Source of the DNA: an uncultured Plesiomonas sp.
Lineage (GTDB): Bacteria; Pseudomonadota; Gammaproteobacteria; Enterobacterales; CAMTGL01
DNA: 8,349 bases
Direction of reading: 5' to 3'
Assembly (NCBI GenBank): GCA_947071955.1
Contig: CAMTGL010000085.1
Coordinates: 1-8,349 of the forward strand
In this document: in pieces, positions 1 through 6,725 of the stretch
Layout: each line of letters starts with the position of its first letter
How positions within the stretch are numbered: position 1 is the stretch's first letter
Position numbers and translations under genes: made by a program
Notes under the pieces: model-generated
What the model saw: only the letters and a program-made list of their open reading frames with translations
Database searches by the model: none
Told to the model about the DNA's origin: nothing

Positions 1-180
1 ATACGGTTTACGATCACCGTCATTGCGCGGACGATCATTACGGCGATCGTCGTTAGAACGTGGCTTACGCTCGCTATCACGTTCAAAGCGAGGTTTATCT
101 GTTTGCGATCCACGGTTACCGTACGGGTTTTCGTAACCAGAATCATTTGAGTTTGAACGCGGTTTGCGATCGTCAGTCAT
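1..180 (-). CDS. yfiF: N-terminal fragment of probable TrmH/SpoU-family RNA methyltransferase YfiF
   Basis: Reading leftward from ATG at 180-178, the frame stays open for 60 codons to the window edge, so the gene continues to the left. A good ribosome binding site, GGAGAA (complement of 187-192), lies six bases before the ATG and fixes the start. The peptide is almost all polar and charged and should be disordered. RKPRSN occurs at residues 5-10 and again at 38-43, RND at 47-49 and 52-54, and RKP again at 57-59. No catalytic domain is in view. The identification rests on context: in E. coli yfiF lies divergent to trxC, and YfiF has a basic low-complexity N-terminus before its SpoU methyltransferase domain. 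If correct, the tail probably contacts RNA, which is inference. RNA helicases such as SrmB and DeaD also carry Arg-rich stretches, but usually at the C-terminus. The coding start is secure; the name is probable. Confidence 0.7.
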   Translation of the reverse strand, partial: MTDDRKPRSNSNDSGYENPYGNRGSQTDKPRFERDSERKPRSNDDRRNDRPRNDGDRKPY

Positions 181-294
181 CAGTGCTTCTCCAAAAAATG
201 AGGGCGCGCAGCTTACCGGCCCTTCCCTTTGGCAGCAAGCAACAAATTATTCGGCGCAGTGTAGCACCGATCACGGTAAAAGAGGTTATCTATC

Positions 295-331
295 CACGTT
301 ATTCTCTATCATATTCATAGGTAAAATCATT
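295..331. promoter_or_regulatory. Candidate OxyR operator upstream of trxC
   Basis: The classical OxyR site is a 37-base array, ATAG-N-T-N3-A-N-CTAT, seven bases, then the same half again. Here both inner tetramers are exact and correctly spaced: CTAT at 306-309, seven bases, ATAG at 317-320. The flanking T at 322, A at 326 and C at 328 also fit. The outer tetramers are poor (CACG at 295-298, CATT at 328-331). E. coli trxC is a known OxyR target, and the site ends where a -35 element for trxC would sit, the usual position for OxyR activation. The match and spacing are seen; binding is inferred. Confidence 0.55.
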
Positions 332-360
332 TAGTCTTTTGCGCTGCGCTTTCTTACAGT
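331..360 (+). promoter_or_regulatory. Possible OxyR-dependent trxC promoter
   Basis: A -10-like TACAGT lies at 355-360, 18 bases after a very poor -35 (TTAGTC, 331-336) that abuts the candidate OxyR site. A weak -35 next to the operator is typical of activator-dependent promoters. It would give a leader of about 50 bases before trxC. The hexamers are weak, so this is a suggestion that depends mainly on the operator. Confidence 0.3.
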
Positions 361-417
361 AACAGGCAGATAACCACGCATATTGCGCGCGGTTTACACC
401 GTTTTAATGAGGGAATC

Positions 418-843
418 ATGAATACTGTCTGTCCGGCCTGTCAGGCTAAAAATCGCGTACCTGAAGAGCGTTTGAATGATGGCGCTAAATGTGGCCGCTG
501 TAATCATGAACTGTTTGATGGTGCAGTCATTAATGCCAGTGAAACTACCTTTGATGCACTGATTAGTGATGATGTTCCCGTCGTGGTCGATTTTTGGGCA
601 CCGTGGTGTGGGCCATGCCAAAATTTTGCCCCTATTTTTAGTGATGTCGCCAAAGAGCGGGCAACATCAGTGCGTTTCGTTAAAGTGGATACTGAAAGTG
701 CCCCACAACTGAGTGCGCGTTTTCGTATTCGCAGTATCCCTACATTAATGGTTTTTAAGCAGGGTAAAATGGTTGATATGCTTAGCGGTGCGCTGCCAAA
801 AGCACAGTTTAATGCATGGTTGGATCAAGCACTGCAAAAATAA
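418..843 (+). CDS. trxC: Thioredoxin 2 (zinc-containing thioredoxin TrxC)
   Basis: This 141-residue cytoplasmic protein-disulfide reductase is about the size of E. coli TrxC. It has the two-part layout that separates TrxC from TrxA: an N-terminal zinc module with CxxC pairs at Cys5/Cys8 and Cys25/Cys28, then a thioredoxin fold with the WCGPC active site at residues 63-67 (Cys64 and Cys67) and the conserved cis-proline in IRSIPT (Pro108). Similarity to E. coli TrxC, recalled from memory, runs the whole length. It accepts electrons from thioredoxin reductase and helps restore oxidised proteins such as ribonucleotide reductase during oxidative stress. GAGGGA at 409-414 is the ribosome binding site. 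The gene is divergent from yfiF, with a candidate OxyR site about 90 bases upstream, which agrees with peroxide induction known in E. coli. The next gene, tapT, follows in the same direction after 81 bases. Confidence 0.97.
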   Translation: MNTVCPACQAKNRVPEERLNDGAKCGRCNHELFDGAVINASETTFDALISDDVPVVVDFWAPWCGPCQNFAPIFSDVAKERATSVRFVKVDTESAPQLSARFRIRSIPTLMVFKQGKMVDMLSGALPKAQFNAWLDQALQK

Positions 844-868
844 CCGTATGCTCATCAAGGCGCTGCAT

Positions 869-896
869 TTGCGGTAATAACGGAACGGTCTACAAT
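869..896 (+). promoter_or_regulatory. Possible sigma-70 promoter for tapT
   Basis: A good -10 hexamer, TACAAT (891-896, five of six consensus bases), lies 16 bases after a partial -35, TTGCGG (869-874, only TTG matching). Transcription would start near 903 and give a leader of about 20 bases before tapT at 925. No terminator was seen after trxC, so tapT may also be read from upstream. Confidence 0.4.
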
Positions 897-924
897 AACC
901 CATGCTTTTTTATCAGGGTTACTT

Positions 925-1671
925 ATGTTACCGAATGCTGTTCTTACTTTGCGTGAAGCGCGTTTAGCACACTCAACGCGGCCATTTCTGGCAAGGGGAT
1001 GCCGCGTTGTTCGTTGCCAGCGCTGTTTATTGGCGGTATCACACTGTTTATGCGCGCATATTCAACCAGTATCAGCAAACAGCCAGTTTTGTCTAGTGAT
1101 GTATGATACTGAGCCGCTAAAACCGAGCAACACAGGCCGTTTAATTGCCGACATTTTGCCCGATACGCAGGCCTTTTTGTGGTCACGTACCGATACTAAT
1201 CCGGCACTGTTGGCGCTGCTGCAAGACCCAACACTGCAACCGTATATCATCTTTCCAGAGAGCTATGCCGCGCCCGAGCGAGTGGTGCATGATCTGCTGA
1301 CATCAACACCCAACCCGCTTACACCGCCAAATCCAGCAGTAACTCTGCGCCCTTTTGCCACTAAACCGCTGTTTATTATGCTGGATGGAACCTGGACTGA
1401 AGCACGGAAAATGTTCCGTAAAAGCCCTTATTTGGATAAGTTTCCAGTATTGCCACTTCGCCCAACCTCACAATCAGAGTACCAATTACGTGAGGCCAGT
1501 ACTGATGAGCAACTGTGTACCGCTGAAGTGGCAGCTCAACTGCTGCTAATGGCCAACGATCAGCAAGCGGCACAAGCACTCGATACGCTGTTTGTTCGCT
1601 TCAAACAGCACTATCTGGCCGGAAAATTTAATCGCCAGATCGATTCGATCACAGCGACAACAGAACGCTGA
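925..1671 (+). CDS. tapT: tRNA-uridine aminocarboxypropyltransferase (DTW domain protein TapT/YfiP)
   Basis: TapT transfers the 3-amino-3-carboxypropyl group of S-adenosylmethionine to uridine 47 in the variable loop of certain tRNAs, making acp3U47. The 248-residue product shows the family marks: a cysteine cluster near the N-terminus (Cys31, Cys34, Cys41 and Cys43, a CxxC then CxC pattern, probably metal binding), the segment DTEPLKPSNTGRLI (61-74), and the signature LDGTW at 153-157 followed by TEARKMFRKSPYLD. Compared with E. coli YfiP as I remember it (232 residues), most of the extra length is a proline-rich linker near residues 115-146, just before the signature strand. AGGG at 915-918 is the ribosome binding site. 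patZ follows after 70 bases, as in E. coli (yfiP-yfiQ). Family assignment is firm; the exact tRNA target is inferred from E. coli. Confidence 0.95.
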   Translation: MLPNAVLTLREARLAHSTRPFLARGCRVVRCQRCLLAVSHCLCAHIQPVSANSQFCLVMYDTEPLKPSNTGRLIADILPDTQAFLWSRTDTNPALLALLQDPTLQPYIIFPESYAAPERVVHDLLTSTPNPLTPPNPAVTLRPFATKPLFIMLDGTWTEARKMFRKSPYLDKFPVLPLRPTSQSEYQLREASTDEQLCTAEVAAQLLLMANDQQAAQALDTLFVRFKQHYLAGKFNRQIDSITATTER

Positions 1672-1731
1672 TGCTTTTTGCACACAAAGCCACCAAGATA
1701 ACCTAATCTCAAGATGTACAGCCTTACGGAT

Positions 1732-1737
1732 GAGGGT
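1732..1737 (+). promoter_or_regulatory. Ribosome binding site fixing the patZ start
   Basis: GAGGGT lies four bases before ATG 1742. The patZ frame is open for 50 more codons upstream, overlapping the end of tapT, so this site decides the start. The protein from 1742 (MSQQGLHALLRP) matches the N-terminus of E. coli PatZ, while the upstream codons give unrelated, unstructured sequence. Confidence 0.85.
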
Positions 1738-1741
1738 CAAC

Positions 1742-4393
1742 ATGAGTCAACAAGGTTTACATGCGCTGTTGCGCCCGCAATCTATTGCTGTTATTGGCGC
1801 ATCAACCCGTGCCGGCCGAGCCGGATTTCTGATGATGCGCAATTTACTTGAAGGCGGTTTTAGCGGGCCAATTTTGCCGGTAACACCCCGCTATCAGGCG
1901 GTCAGCGGGGTATTGGCGTATGCCTGTATTGCCGATTTACCGTTGATCCCCGATCTGGCGGTTATTTGCACCCACGCACGGCACAACCTCAGTTTACTCG
2001 AACAGTTAGGTGAAAAGGGGTGTAAAGCAGTACTGCTACTGTCGGGGGATAGCCGCGATTATTCAGCATTACGGCAACAAGCGTTGCGCTATAACATCCG
2101 CCTGCTTGGGCCAAACAGCTTAGGTATTCTTGCCCCATGGCAAGGGCTAAATGCCAGTTTCTCTCCGATTCCTGCCCGCACAGGAAAATTGGCATTTATC
2201 TCGCAATCAACGGCAGTCGCCACCACGATCCTCGACTGGGCACGCCCACAAGATATCGGCTTTTCCTATTTTATTGCCCTTGGCGATAGCCTTGATGTCG
2301 ATCTTGATGATCTGCTCGACTATCTCGCCCGCGACAGCAAAACCTCTGCCATCTTGCTGTATCTTGAAGAGCTGCAAGATGCCAGACGCTTCTTATCGGC
2401 GGCACGTGCTGCATCACGCAATAAACCCATTTTGGTGGTAAAAAGTGGCCGTACACCTCAATCCCGCCAGTTGCTTGGCTCATCGGGGTTAGACAGTGTG
2501 TATGACGCAGCATTTGCCCGAGCGGGCCTGTTGCGCGTACAAGATACCCACGAACTGTTTGCTGCAGTAGAAACTCTGCACCATACCCTTACAGTGAAAG
2601 GGGAAAGGCTGTTTATTCTCAGCAATGGCGCAGCCCCTGCAGCCATGGCGGTAGATGAGCTGCTTAGTAGAGGCGGTAAACTGGCACAATTAACAGAAAC
2701 CGAACAGCAAGCACTGGAAGCGGCACTGCAGTTGCCAGCCGGAAATCCGCTAAATTTACGTGATGATGCCACCCCTGATCGCTACCTAAAAGCACTGGAT
2801 ATGCTTCTTTCCAGCCCCCAGTGTGACGGGATCTTGCTGTTATATGCACCAAGTGCTATTGCACCAGTTACCCATACAGCCGAGCAGATCACCCAACTGC
2901 TGCAACAACACCCACAAGGGCGGCACAAAGATATCCTCACCACATGGTCAGGAGAGCAAATCTCACAGCACGCGCGCCAGCATTTTACCGAACACGGAAT
3001 TCCCACCTACCGGACCATTGAAGGCGCTATCGCCGCATTTATGCACCGCGTCTCTTACCGGCGTAACCAAAAACAGTTAATGGAAACCCCCATATCTCTG
3101 GCCGGTTTACCGATAGATACCACTCTTGCCCATCAGCTATTACACAACGCACTAGAACAACAGCACTATCAGCTAGACACCTATCAGGCACAGCCTATTT
3201 TACACGCTTACAACCTGCATACCCTTAACACACTGATTGCTGCCGACAGTGCTGAAGCCGTACATATTGCAGAACAGATCGGCTATCCGGTGGCCGTAAA
3301 ATTACGGTCGGCTGATATTGCACATAAATCTGATGTGCAAGGTGTCATGCTTAATCTGCGCAACGCCCATGAAGTTCAGCAAGCCGCAGATGCCATTATC
3401 GAACGCTGTCAGCAGCACTTTCCGGCTGCCAGCCTGCTTGGTTTAGCGATACAACCGATGGCACCGCGTACCGGATCGCAAGAGCTGCGCGTCAAAGTCA
3501 TTCAAGATGCCGTGTTCGGTGCGGTGATTTTACTCGGAGAAGGCGGCTCAGAATGGCATATGGAGCACGATGCGGTTGCCGCTCTGCCACCTTTAAACAT
3601 GACACTCGCCCGCTATCTGATTGTCAGCGCACTGAAAAGTGGAAAAATCCGCAACCGTAGCCAGCTTGATATTCACGCACTCAGCCGCCTGCTGGTACAG
3701 GTCTCTTACCTGATCCTCGACTGCGCTGAAATTGAAACACTCGATATCCACCCGTTACTTGCAACCGGCAGCGATATGACCCTACTCGATGTCACTCTGC
3801 AACTGACCGCCCGTCAGCGCGATCCTTATACCCGCTTAGCGATCCGCCCGTACCCTAAAGAGCTCGAAGAGATCACCCACCTACACGATGGATCGCTCTG
3901 CATGTTACGTCCGATCTTGCCCGAAGATGAACCTCTGCACCGTAAATTTATCAACCAGGTGACCCGAGAAGATCTCTACCGCCGCTACTTCAGTGAAATT
4001 GGTGAGTTCAGCCATGAAGATCTGGCACACATGACACAAATAGATTACGACCGAGAAATGGCCTTTGTTGCCGTTCGGCATACCGGCGATACCGCTGAAA
4101 TTATTGGTGTCGCCCGCGCATTGGCTGATCCAGATAACCTTGATACTGAATTTGCCCTGCTGGTACGATCCGATCTCAAAGGGCTGGGGCTCGGGCGCAT
4201 TTTGCTCACCAAACTGGTGAACTATGCTCGCAGTACAGGAGTCAAACAACTTTCAGGAATAACCATGCCCACCAACCGCGGCATGATCACCCTTGCGCAA
4301 AAGCTCGGCTTTAGTATCGATATGCAACTTGAAGAGGGCATTGTCAGCTTACTGCTACCCATTGGCGAGAATATAGGTGAAAACACCGGCTAA
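1742..4393 (+). CDS. patZ: Protein lysine acetyltransferase PatZ (Pat/YfiQ), acetyl-CoA synthetase regulator
   Basis: This 883-residue enzyme is close to the E. coli length (886). It uses acetyl-CoA to acetylate lysines, classically the catalytic lysine of acetyl-CoA synthetase, which switches that enzyme off; the deacetylase CobB reverses this. Layout: a CoA-binding Rossmann domain (about 1-140, with IAVIGAS at 15-21), succinyl-CoA-ligase-like domains (about 145-450), an ATP-grasp domain (about 485-700, with VAVKLRS at 517-523 and LGEGG at 598-602), and a C-terminal GNAT domain (about 720-870) with the acetyl-CoA loop LKGLGLGR at 812-819 and a likely catalytic Glu803 in DTEF. The NDP-forming synthetase half seems inactive: where active relatives have a phosphohistidine in an SHTG motif, this protein has GSSGLDS (246-252), as expected for Pat. 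The gene is convergent with cobO, 28 bases away. E. coli patZ is under cAMP-CRP control; I found no convincing CRP site here. Confidence 0.96.
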   Translation: MSQQGLHALLRPQSIAVIGASTRAGRAGFLMMRNLLEGGFSGPILPVTPRYQAVSGVLAYACIADLPLIPDLAVICTHARHNLSLLEQLGEKGCKAVLLLSGDSRDYSALRQQALRYNIRLLGPNSLGILAPWQGLNASFSPIPARTGKLAFISQSTAVATTILDWARPQDIGFSYFIALGDSLDVDLDDLLDYLARDSKTSAILLYLEELQDARRFLSAARAASRNKPILVVKSGRTPQSRQLLGSSGLDSVYDAAFARAGLLRVQDTHELFAAVETLHHTLTVKGERLFILSNGAAPAAMAVDELLSRGGKLAQLTETEQQALEAALQLPAGNPLNLRDDATPDRYLKALDMLLSSPQCDGILLLYAPSAIAPVTHTAEQITQLLQQHPQGRHKDILTTWSGEQISQHARQHFTEHGIPTYRTIEGAIAAFMHRVSYRRNQKQLMETPISLAGLPIDTTLAHQLLHNALEQQHYQLDTYQAQPILHAYNLHTLNTLIAADSAEAVHIAEQIGYPVAVKLRSADIAHKSDVQGVMLNLRNAHEVQQAADAIIERCQQHFPAASLLGLAIQPMAPRTGSQELRVKVIQDAVFGAVILLGEGGSEWHMEHDAVAALPPLNMTLARYLIVSALKSGKIRNRSQLDIHALSRLLVQVSYLILDCAEIETLDIHPLLATGSDMTLLDVTLQLTARQRDPYTRLAIRPYPKELEEITHLHDGSLCMLRPILPEDEPLHRKFINQVTREDLYRRYFSEIGEFSHEDLAHMTQIDYDREMAFVAVRHTGDTAEIIGVARALADPDNLDTEFALLVRSDLKGLGLGRILLTKLVNYARSTGVKQLSGITMPTNRGMITLAQKLGFSIDMQLEEGIVSLLLPIGENIGENTG

Positions 4394-4421
4394 ATCACCA
4401 ATTGTTCTACATGTTTGGCAA

Positions 4422-5024
4422 TTACCAATCAATCCCTTTGCGTGCTTTTAATCCTGCATTAAAAGCATGTTTTACTGGGCGCATCTCAGTGACCGTATCA
4501 GCCATTTCAAGCAAAGTACGGTGACAACCGCGTCCGGTAATAATTACCGTTTGTTCTGTCGGGCGCTGTGCTATCGCCTGAACCACCTCATCGAGCGGCA
4601 GATAATCATACTGCACCATATAAGTCAGTTCATCGAGTACCACTAAATCCAACGTCGGATCAGCCAACATCCGCAGCGCATGCAACCAAGTCGCTTGTGC
4701 CGCCGCCATATCCAGCGCCTTGTTTTGCGTCTCCCACGTAAAACCGGTCGCCATCACCTGAAACTCAACCCCAAGCGGTGACAACAAATTAAGCTCACCG
4801 TTATCCCAATTCCCTTTAATAAACTGCACAACCGCCGCTTTTTGCCCGTGCCCGACCGCGCGCGCTACCGTGCCCATTGCAGCAGTACTTTTACCTTTCC
4901 CGTTGCCCGTTAAGACCAGTAATAATCCGCGCTCTTCCTGTGCATTAGCAATTTTCGCATCGACCTTCTCTTTCAGCCGTTGCTGCCGTTCCTGATGACG
5001 ATCTGCCACTGTCATTTGCTCCAT
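4422..5024 (-). CDS. btuR: Cob(I)yrinic acid a,c-diamide adenosyltransferase (CobO/BtuR/CobA type)
   Basis: The enzyme transfers the 5'-deoxyadenosyl group of ATP to the cobalt of reduced corrinoids, making the adenosyl form used in both cobalamin synthesis and salvage. The 200-residue product compares with 196 in E. coli BtuR and aligns throughout from memory. It has an N-terminal charged helix (about 8-30), the P-loop GNGKGKST at 40-47, the corrinoid-facing segment VMATGFTWETQN (90-101), the Walker B-like VVLDELTYM (128-136) and the conserved ITGRGCHR (162-169). AGAAGG (complement of 5034-5039) precedes ATG 5024 by nine bases; a second in-frame ATG is three codons in (Met4), so the start could shift slightly. 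The gene is divergent from cobQ, whose product acts next in the pathway, and convergent with patZ. Its own frame ends in GIDW, matching GIDY of E. coli BtuR. Confidence 0.96.
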   Translation of the reverse strand: MEQMTVADRHQERQQRLKEKVDAKIANAQEERGLLLVLTGNGKGKSTAAMGTVARAVGHGQKAAVVQFIKGNWDNGELNLLSPLGVEFQVMATGFTWETQNKALDMAAAQATWLHALRMLADPTLDLVVLDELTYMVQYDYLPLDEVVQAIAQRPTEQTVIITGRGCHRTLLEMADTVTEMRPVKHAFNAGLKARKGIDW

Positions 5025-5130
5025 AATAGGTTACCTTCTGCAACACACTTTGCCATTTTATTCGCGCAACACAACTAAATTCCGGTAAGCTAAACTGTTT
5101 TTACTCTTTTTGAATGGAATAACAGCCCGT
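5025..5130. promoter_or_regulatory. Divergent control region between cobO/btuR and cobQ
   Basis: These 106 bases must carry the start signals for both cobalamin genes. Toward cobO the best element is TAAAAT (complement of 5056-5061), a fair -10 without a good -35 partner. Toward cobQ there is a good -35-like TTGCCA (5050-5055), with no -10 at normal spacing. The two candidate elements overlap. I see no B12-box-like conserved segment, and the region is too short for a full cobalamin riboswitch leader on either side, so control by B12, if any, must act another way. Confidence 0.35.
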
Positions 5131-6612
5131 ATGAACAAAACACTGCATCCAGCCTTTACACTTATGGTTCAGGGAACCACCTCTGATGCTGGTAAAAGCG
5201 CCTTTGTCACCGGGTTGTGTCGTGTTCTACAACGGCGCGGATTTGCTGTAGCCCCATTCAAATCACAAAACATGGCATTGAATAGCGCCGTCAGCAAAGA
5301 GGGGGGAGAAATTGGCCGAGCACAAGCGGTGCAAGCCCAAGCCTGCAATATTGAACCCTCTATTCACATGAACCCAGTACTGCTCAAACCCAACACCGAT
5401 ATTGGCGCACAAGTCATTGTGCAGGGCAAAGTATTTGCCAATATGGATGCCATGGTTTATCACCACCACAAACCGGAGTTACTCGGTAAAGTATTGGAAT
5501 CATTCCATATCCTCACCAACCAATACGATGCCGTCATCATTGAAGGCGCTGGCAGCCCCGCAGAGATTAACCTGCGGGATCGGGATATTGCCAATATGGG
5601 GTTTGCTGAAGAGGCGGATGTCCCGGTCATTATTATTGCCGATATCGACAAAGGCGGTGTCTTTGCCCACCTGTACGGCACCCTAGCACTGCTATCTGAA
5701 AGTGAACAACAGCGGGTCAAAGGTTTTATCATTAACCGCTTTCGCGGAGATATCACTCTGCTGCATAGTGGGCTTGACTGGTTAGAACAAAAAACCGGTA
5801 AAAAAGTATTTGGTGTACTTCCCTATCTGCACAACCTGCACTTAGAAGCAGAAGATGCCATCAATGCACAACAAAACACCAACGAAACCACACAGCTCAA
5901 TATTGTTATTCCCGTGCTCACCCGCACCAGTAACCACAACGATTTTGATGCCCTGCGGGCACACCCGCAAGTTAATGTACAGTTTGTCGCCCAAGGCCAG
6001 CCTTGGCCTGCCGCCGATCTCGTCATTCTGCCGGGAACAAAATCAGTGCGCGATGATCTCACCTTTTTACAGCAAAATGGTTGGGATAAAGCCCTTGAAA
6101 AACACTTACGGTACGGGGGAAAAGTACTCGGGATCTGTGGTGGTTATCAAATGCTCGGTGAATGGATCCATGATCCTAAAGGTCTTGAAGGCCACGCAGG
6201 AAGCAGCAAAGGTCTTGGCCTACTCCCCGTTAGCACCACATTAGAAACGGAAAAGCAGCTAAAAACCGTACAAGGTACGCTCCATTTACCACAGCAAAAC
6301 CCCTGCCCGATCACAGGATATGAAATTCATCTGGGTAAAACTGAACATCCAACAAATCATTCTGTCATACACAATGACAATGGTCAGCAAGATGGTTGTA
6401 TCAGCCAAGACCAACAGATTATCGGCACTTACTGGCACGGTTTATTTGATCATCCAGAAGCCTGCCAACACTGGCTACAATGGGCCGGCTTACATAATGC
6501 AGCAACCGTTGATATCTTTGCTTTACATGAAGTTGCGATTAACCGCATTGCCGATGCCATAGAAGAACATATCGATCTCGATGCGTTACTGATCCCCGCA
6601 CGCCCGCATTAA
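5131..6612 (+). CDS. cobQ: Cobyric acid synthase (adenosylcobyric acid synthase, CobQ/CbiP)
   Basis: This ATP- and glutamine-dependent amidotransferase amidates carboxylates b, d, e and g of adenosylcobyrinic acid a,c-diamide to give adenosylcobyric acid. The 493-residue product has both CobQ halves. The N-terminal dethiobiotin-synthetase-like ATPase (about 10-235) has the variant P-loop GTTSDAGKS at 15-23, APFKSQNMALNS (41-52), EGAGSPAEINLRDRDI (138-153) and DIDKGGVFA (171-179). The C-terminal class I glutamine amidotransferase domain (about 255-445) has the nucleophile Cys336 in GICGGYQ and the catalytic His436 in YWHGLFD. Salmonella CbiP is about 506 residues. I chose ATG 5131; an in-frame TTG at 5110 would add seven residues with no family support. 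The ribosome binding site (GGAA, 5116-5119) is weak and distant. cobO, the preceding pathway step, is divergent from it; no other cob or cbi gene is in the window. Confidence 0.95.
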   Translation: MNKTLHPAFTLMVQGTTSDAGKSAFVTGLCRVLQRRGFAVAPFKSQNMALNSAVSKEGGEIGRAQAVQAQACNIEPSIHMNPVLLKPNTDIGAQVIVQGKVFANMDAMVYHHHKPELLGKVLESFHILTNQYDAVIIEGAGSPAEINLRDRDIANMGFAEEADVPVIIIADIDKGGVFAHLYGTLALLSESEQQRVKGFIINRFRGDITLLHSGLDWLEQKTGKKVFGVLPYLHNLHLEAEDAINAQQNTNETTQLNIVIPVLTRTSNHNDFDALRAHPQVNVQFVAQGQPWPAADLVILPGTKSVRDDLTFLQQNGWDKALEKHLRYGGKVLGICGGYQMLGEWIHDPKGLEGHAGSSKGLGLLPVSTTLETEKQLKTVQGTLHLPQQNPCPITGYEIHLGKTEHPTNHSVIHNDNGQQDGCISQDQQIIGTYWHGLFDHPEACQHWLQWAGLHNAATVDIFALHEVAINRIADAIEEHIDLDALLIPARPH

Positions 6613-6725
6613 TCATGTAAAAGCGGAAATTATGTTCAAAACATGGTATTTTTAACGGTTCAACGTATTGCTTCGATACCGTGATTATTTAACCAATACA
6701 TTTTGATGAACTGAGTATTCTTGTG

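Noticed and set aside
60..320. An 86-codon rightward open frame opposite the yfiF start.
   Set aside because: It lies antisense to the well-supported yfiF N-terminus, runs through the trxC control region, and its product looks like no known protein.
1675..1700. Possible CRP site upstream of patZ (GTGTG on the minus strand).
   Set aside because: Only one half-site is recognisable and the second half does not fit TCACA.
1592..1741. A 50-codon upstream extension of the patZ frame overlapping tapT.
   Set aside because: The added residues resemble no part of the family, the protein from 1742 matches the E. coli start, and GAGGGT sits just before 1742.
5110..5130. TTG start seven codons upstream of the chosen cobQ ATG.
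   Set aside because: It adds MNGITAR, which has no family support, and has no better ribosome binding site than ATG 5131.
6614..6653. Hairpin ATGTT-CAA-AACAT followed by a T-rich run, as a terminator for cobQ.
   Set aside because: The stem is only five mostly A-T pairs and the T run starts several bases after it, so it is too weak to call.
6663..6682. Bulged inverted repeat ACGTAT/ATACCGT upstream of pssA.
   Set aside because: Six pairs with a bulge can arise by chance and it matches no operator I know.
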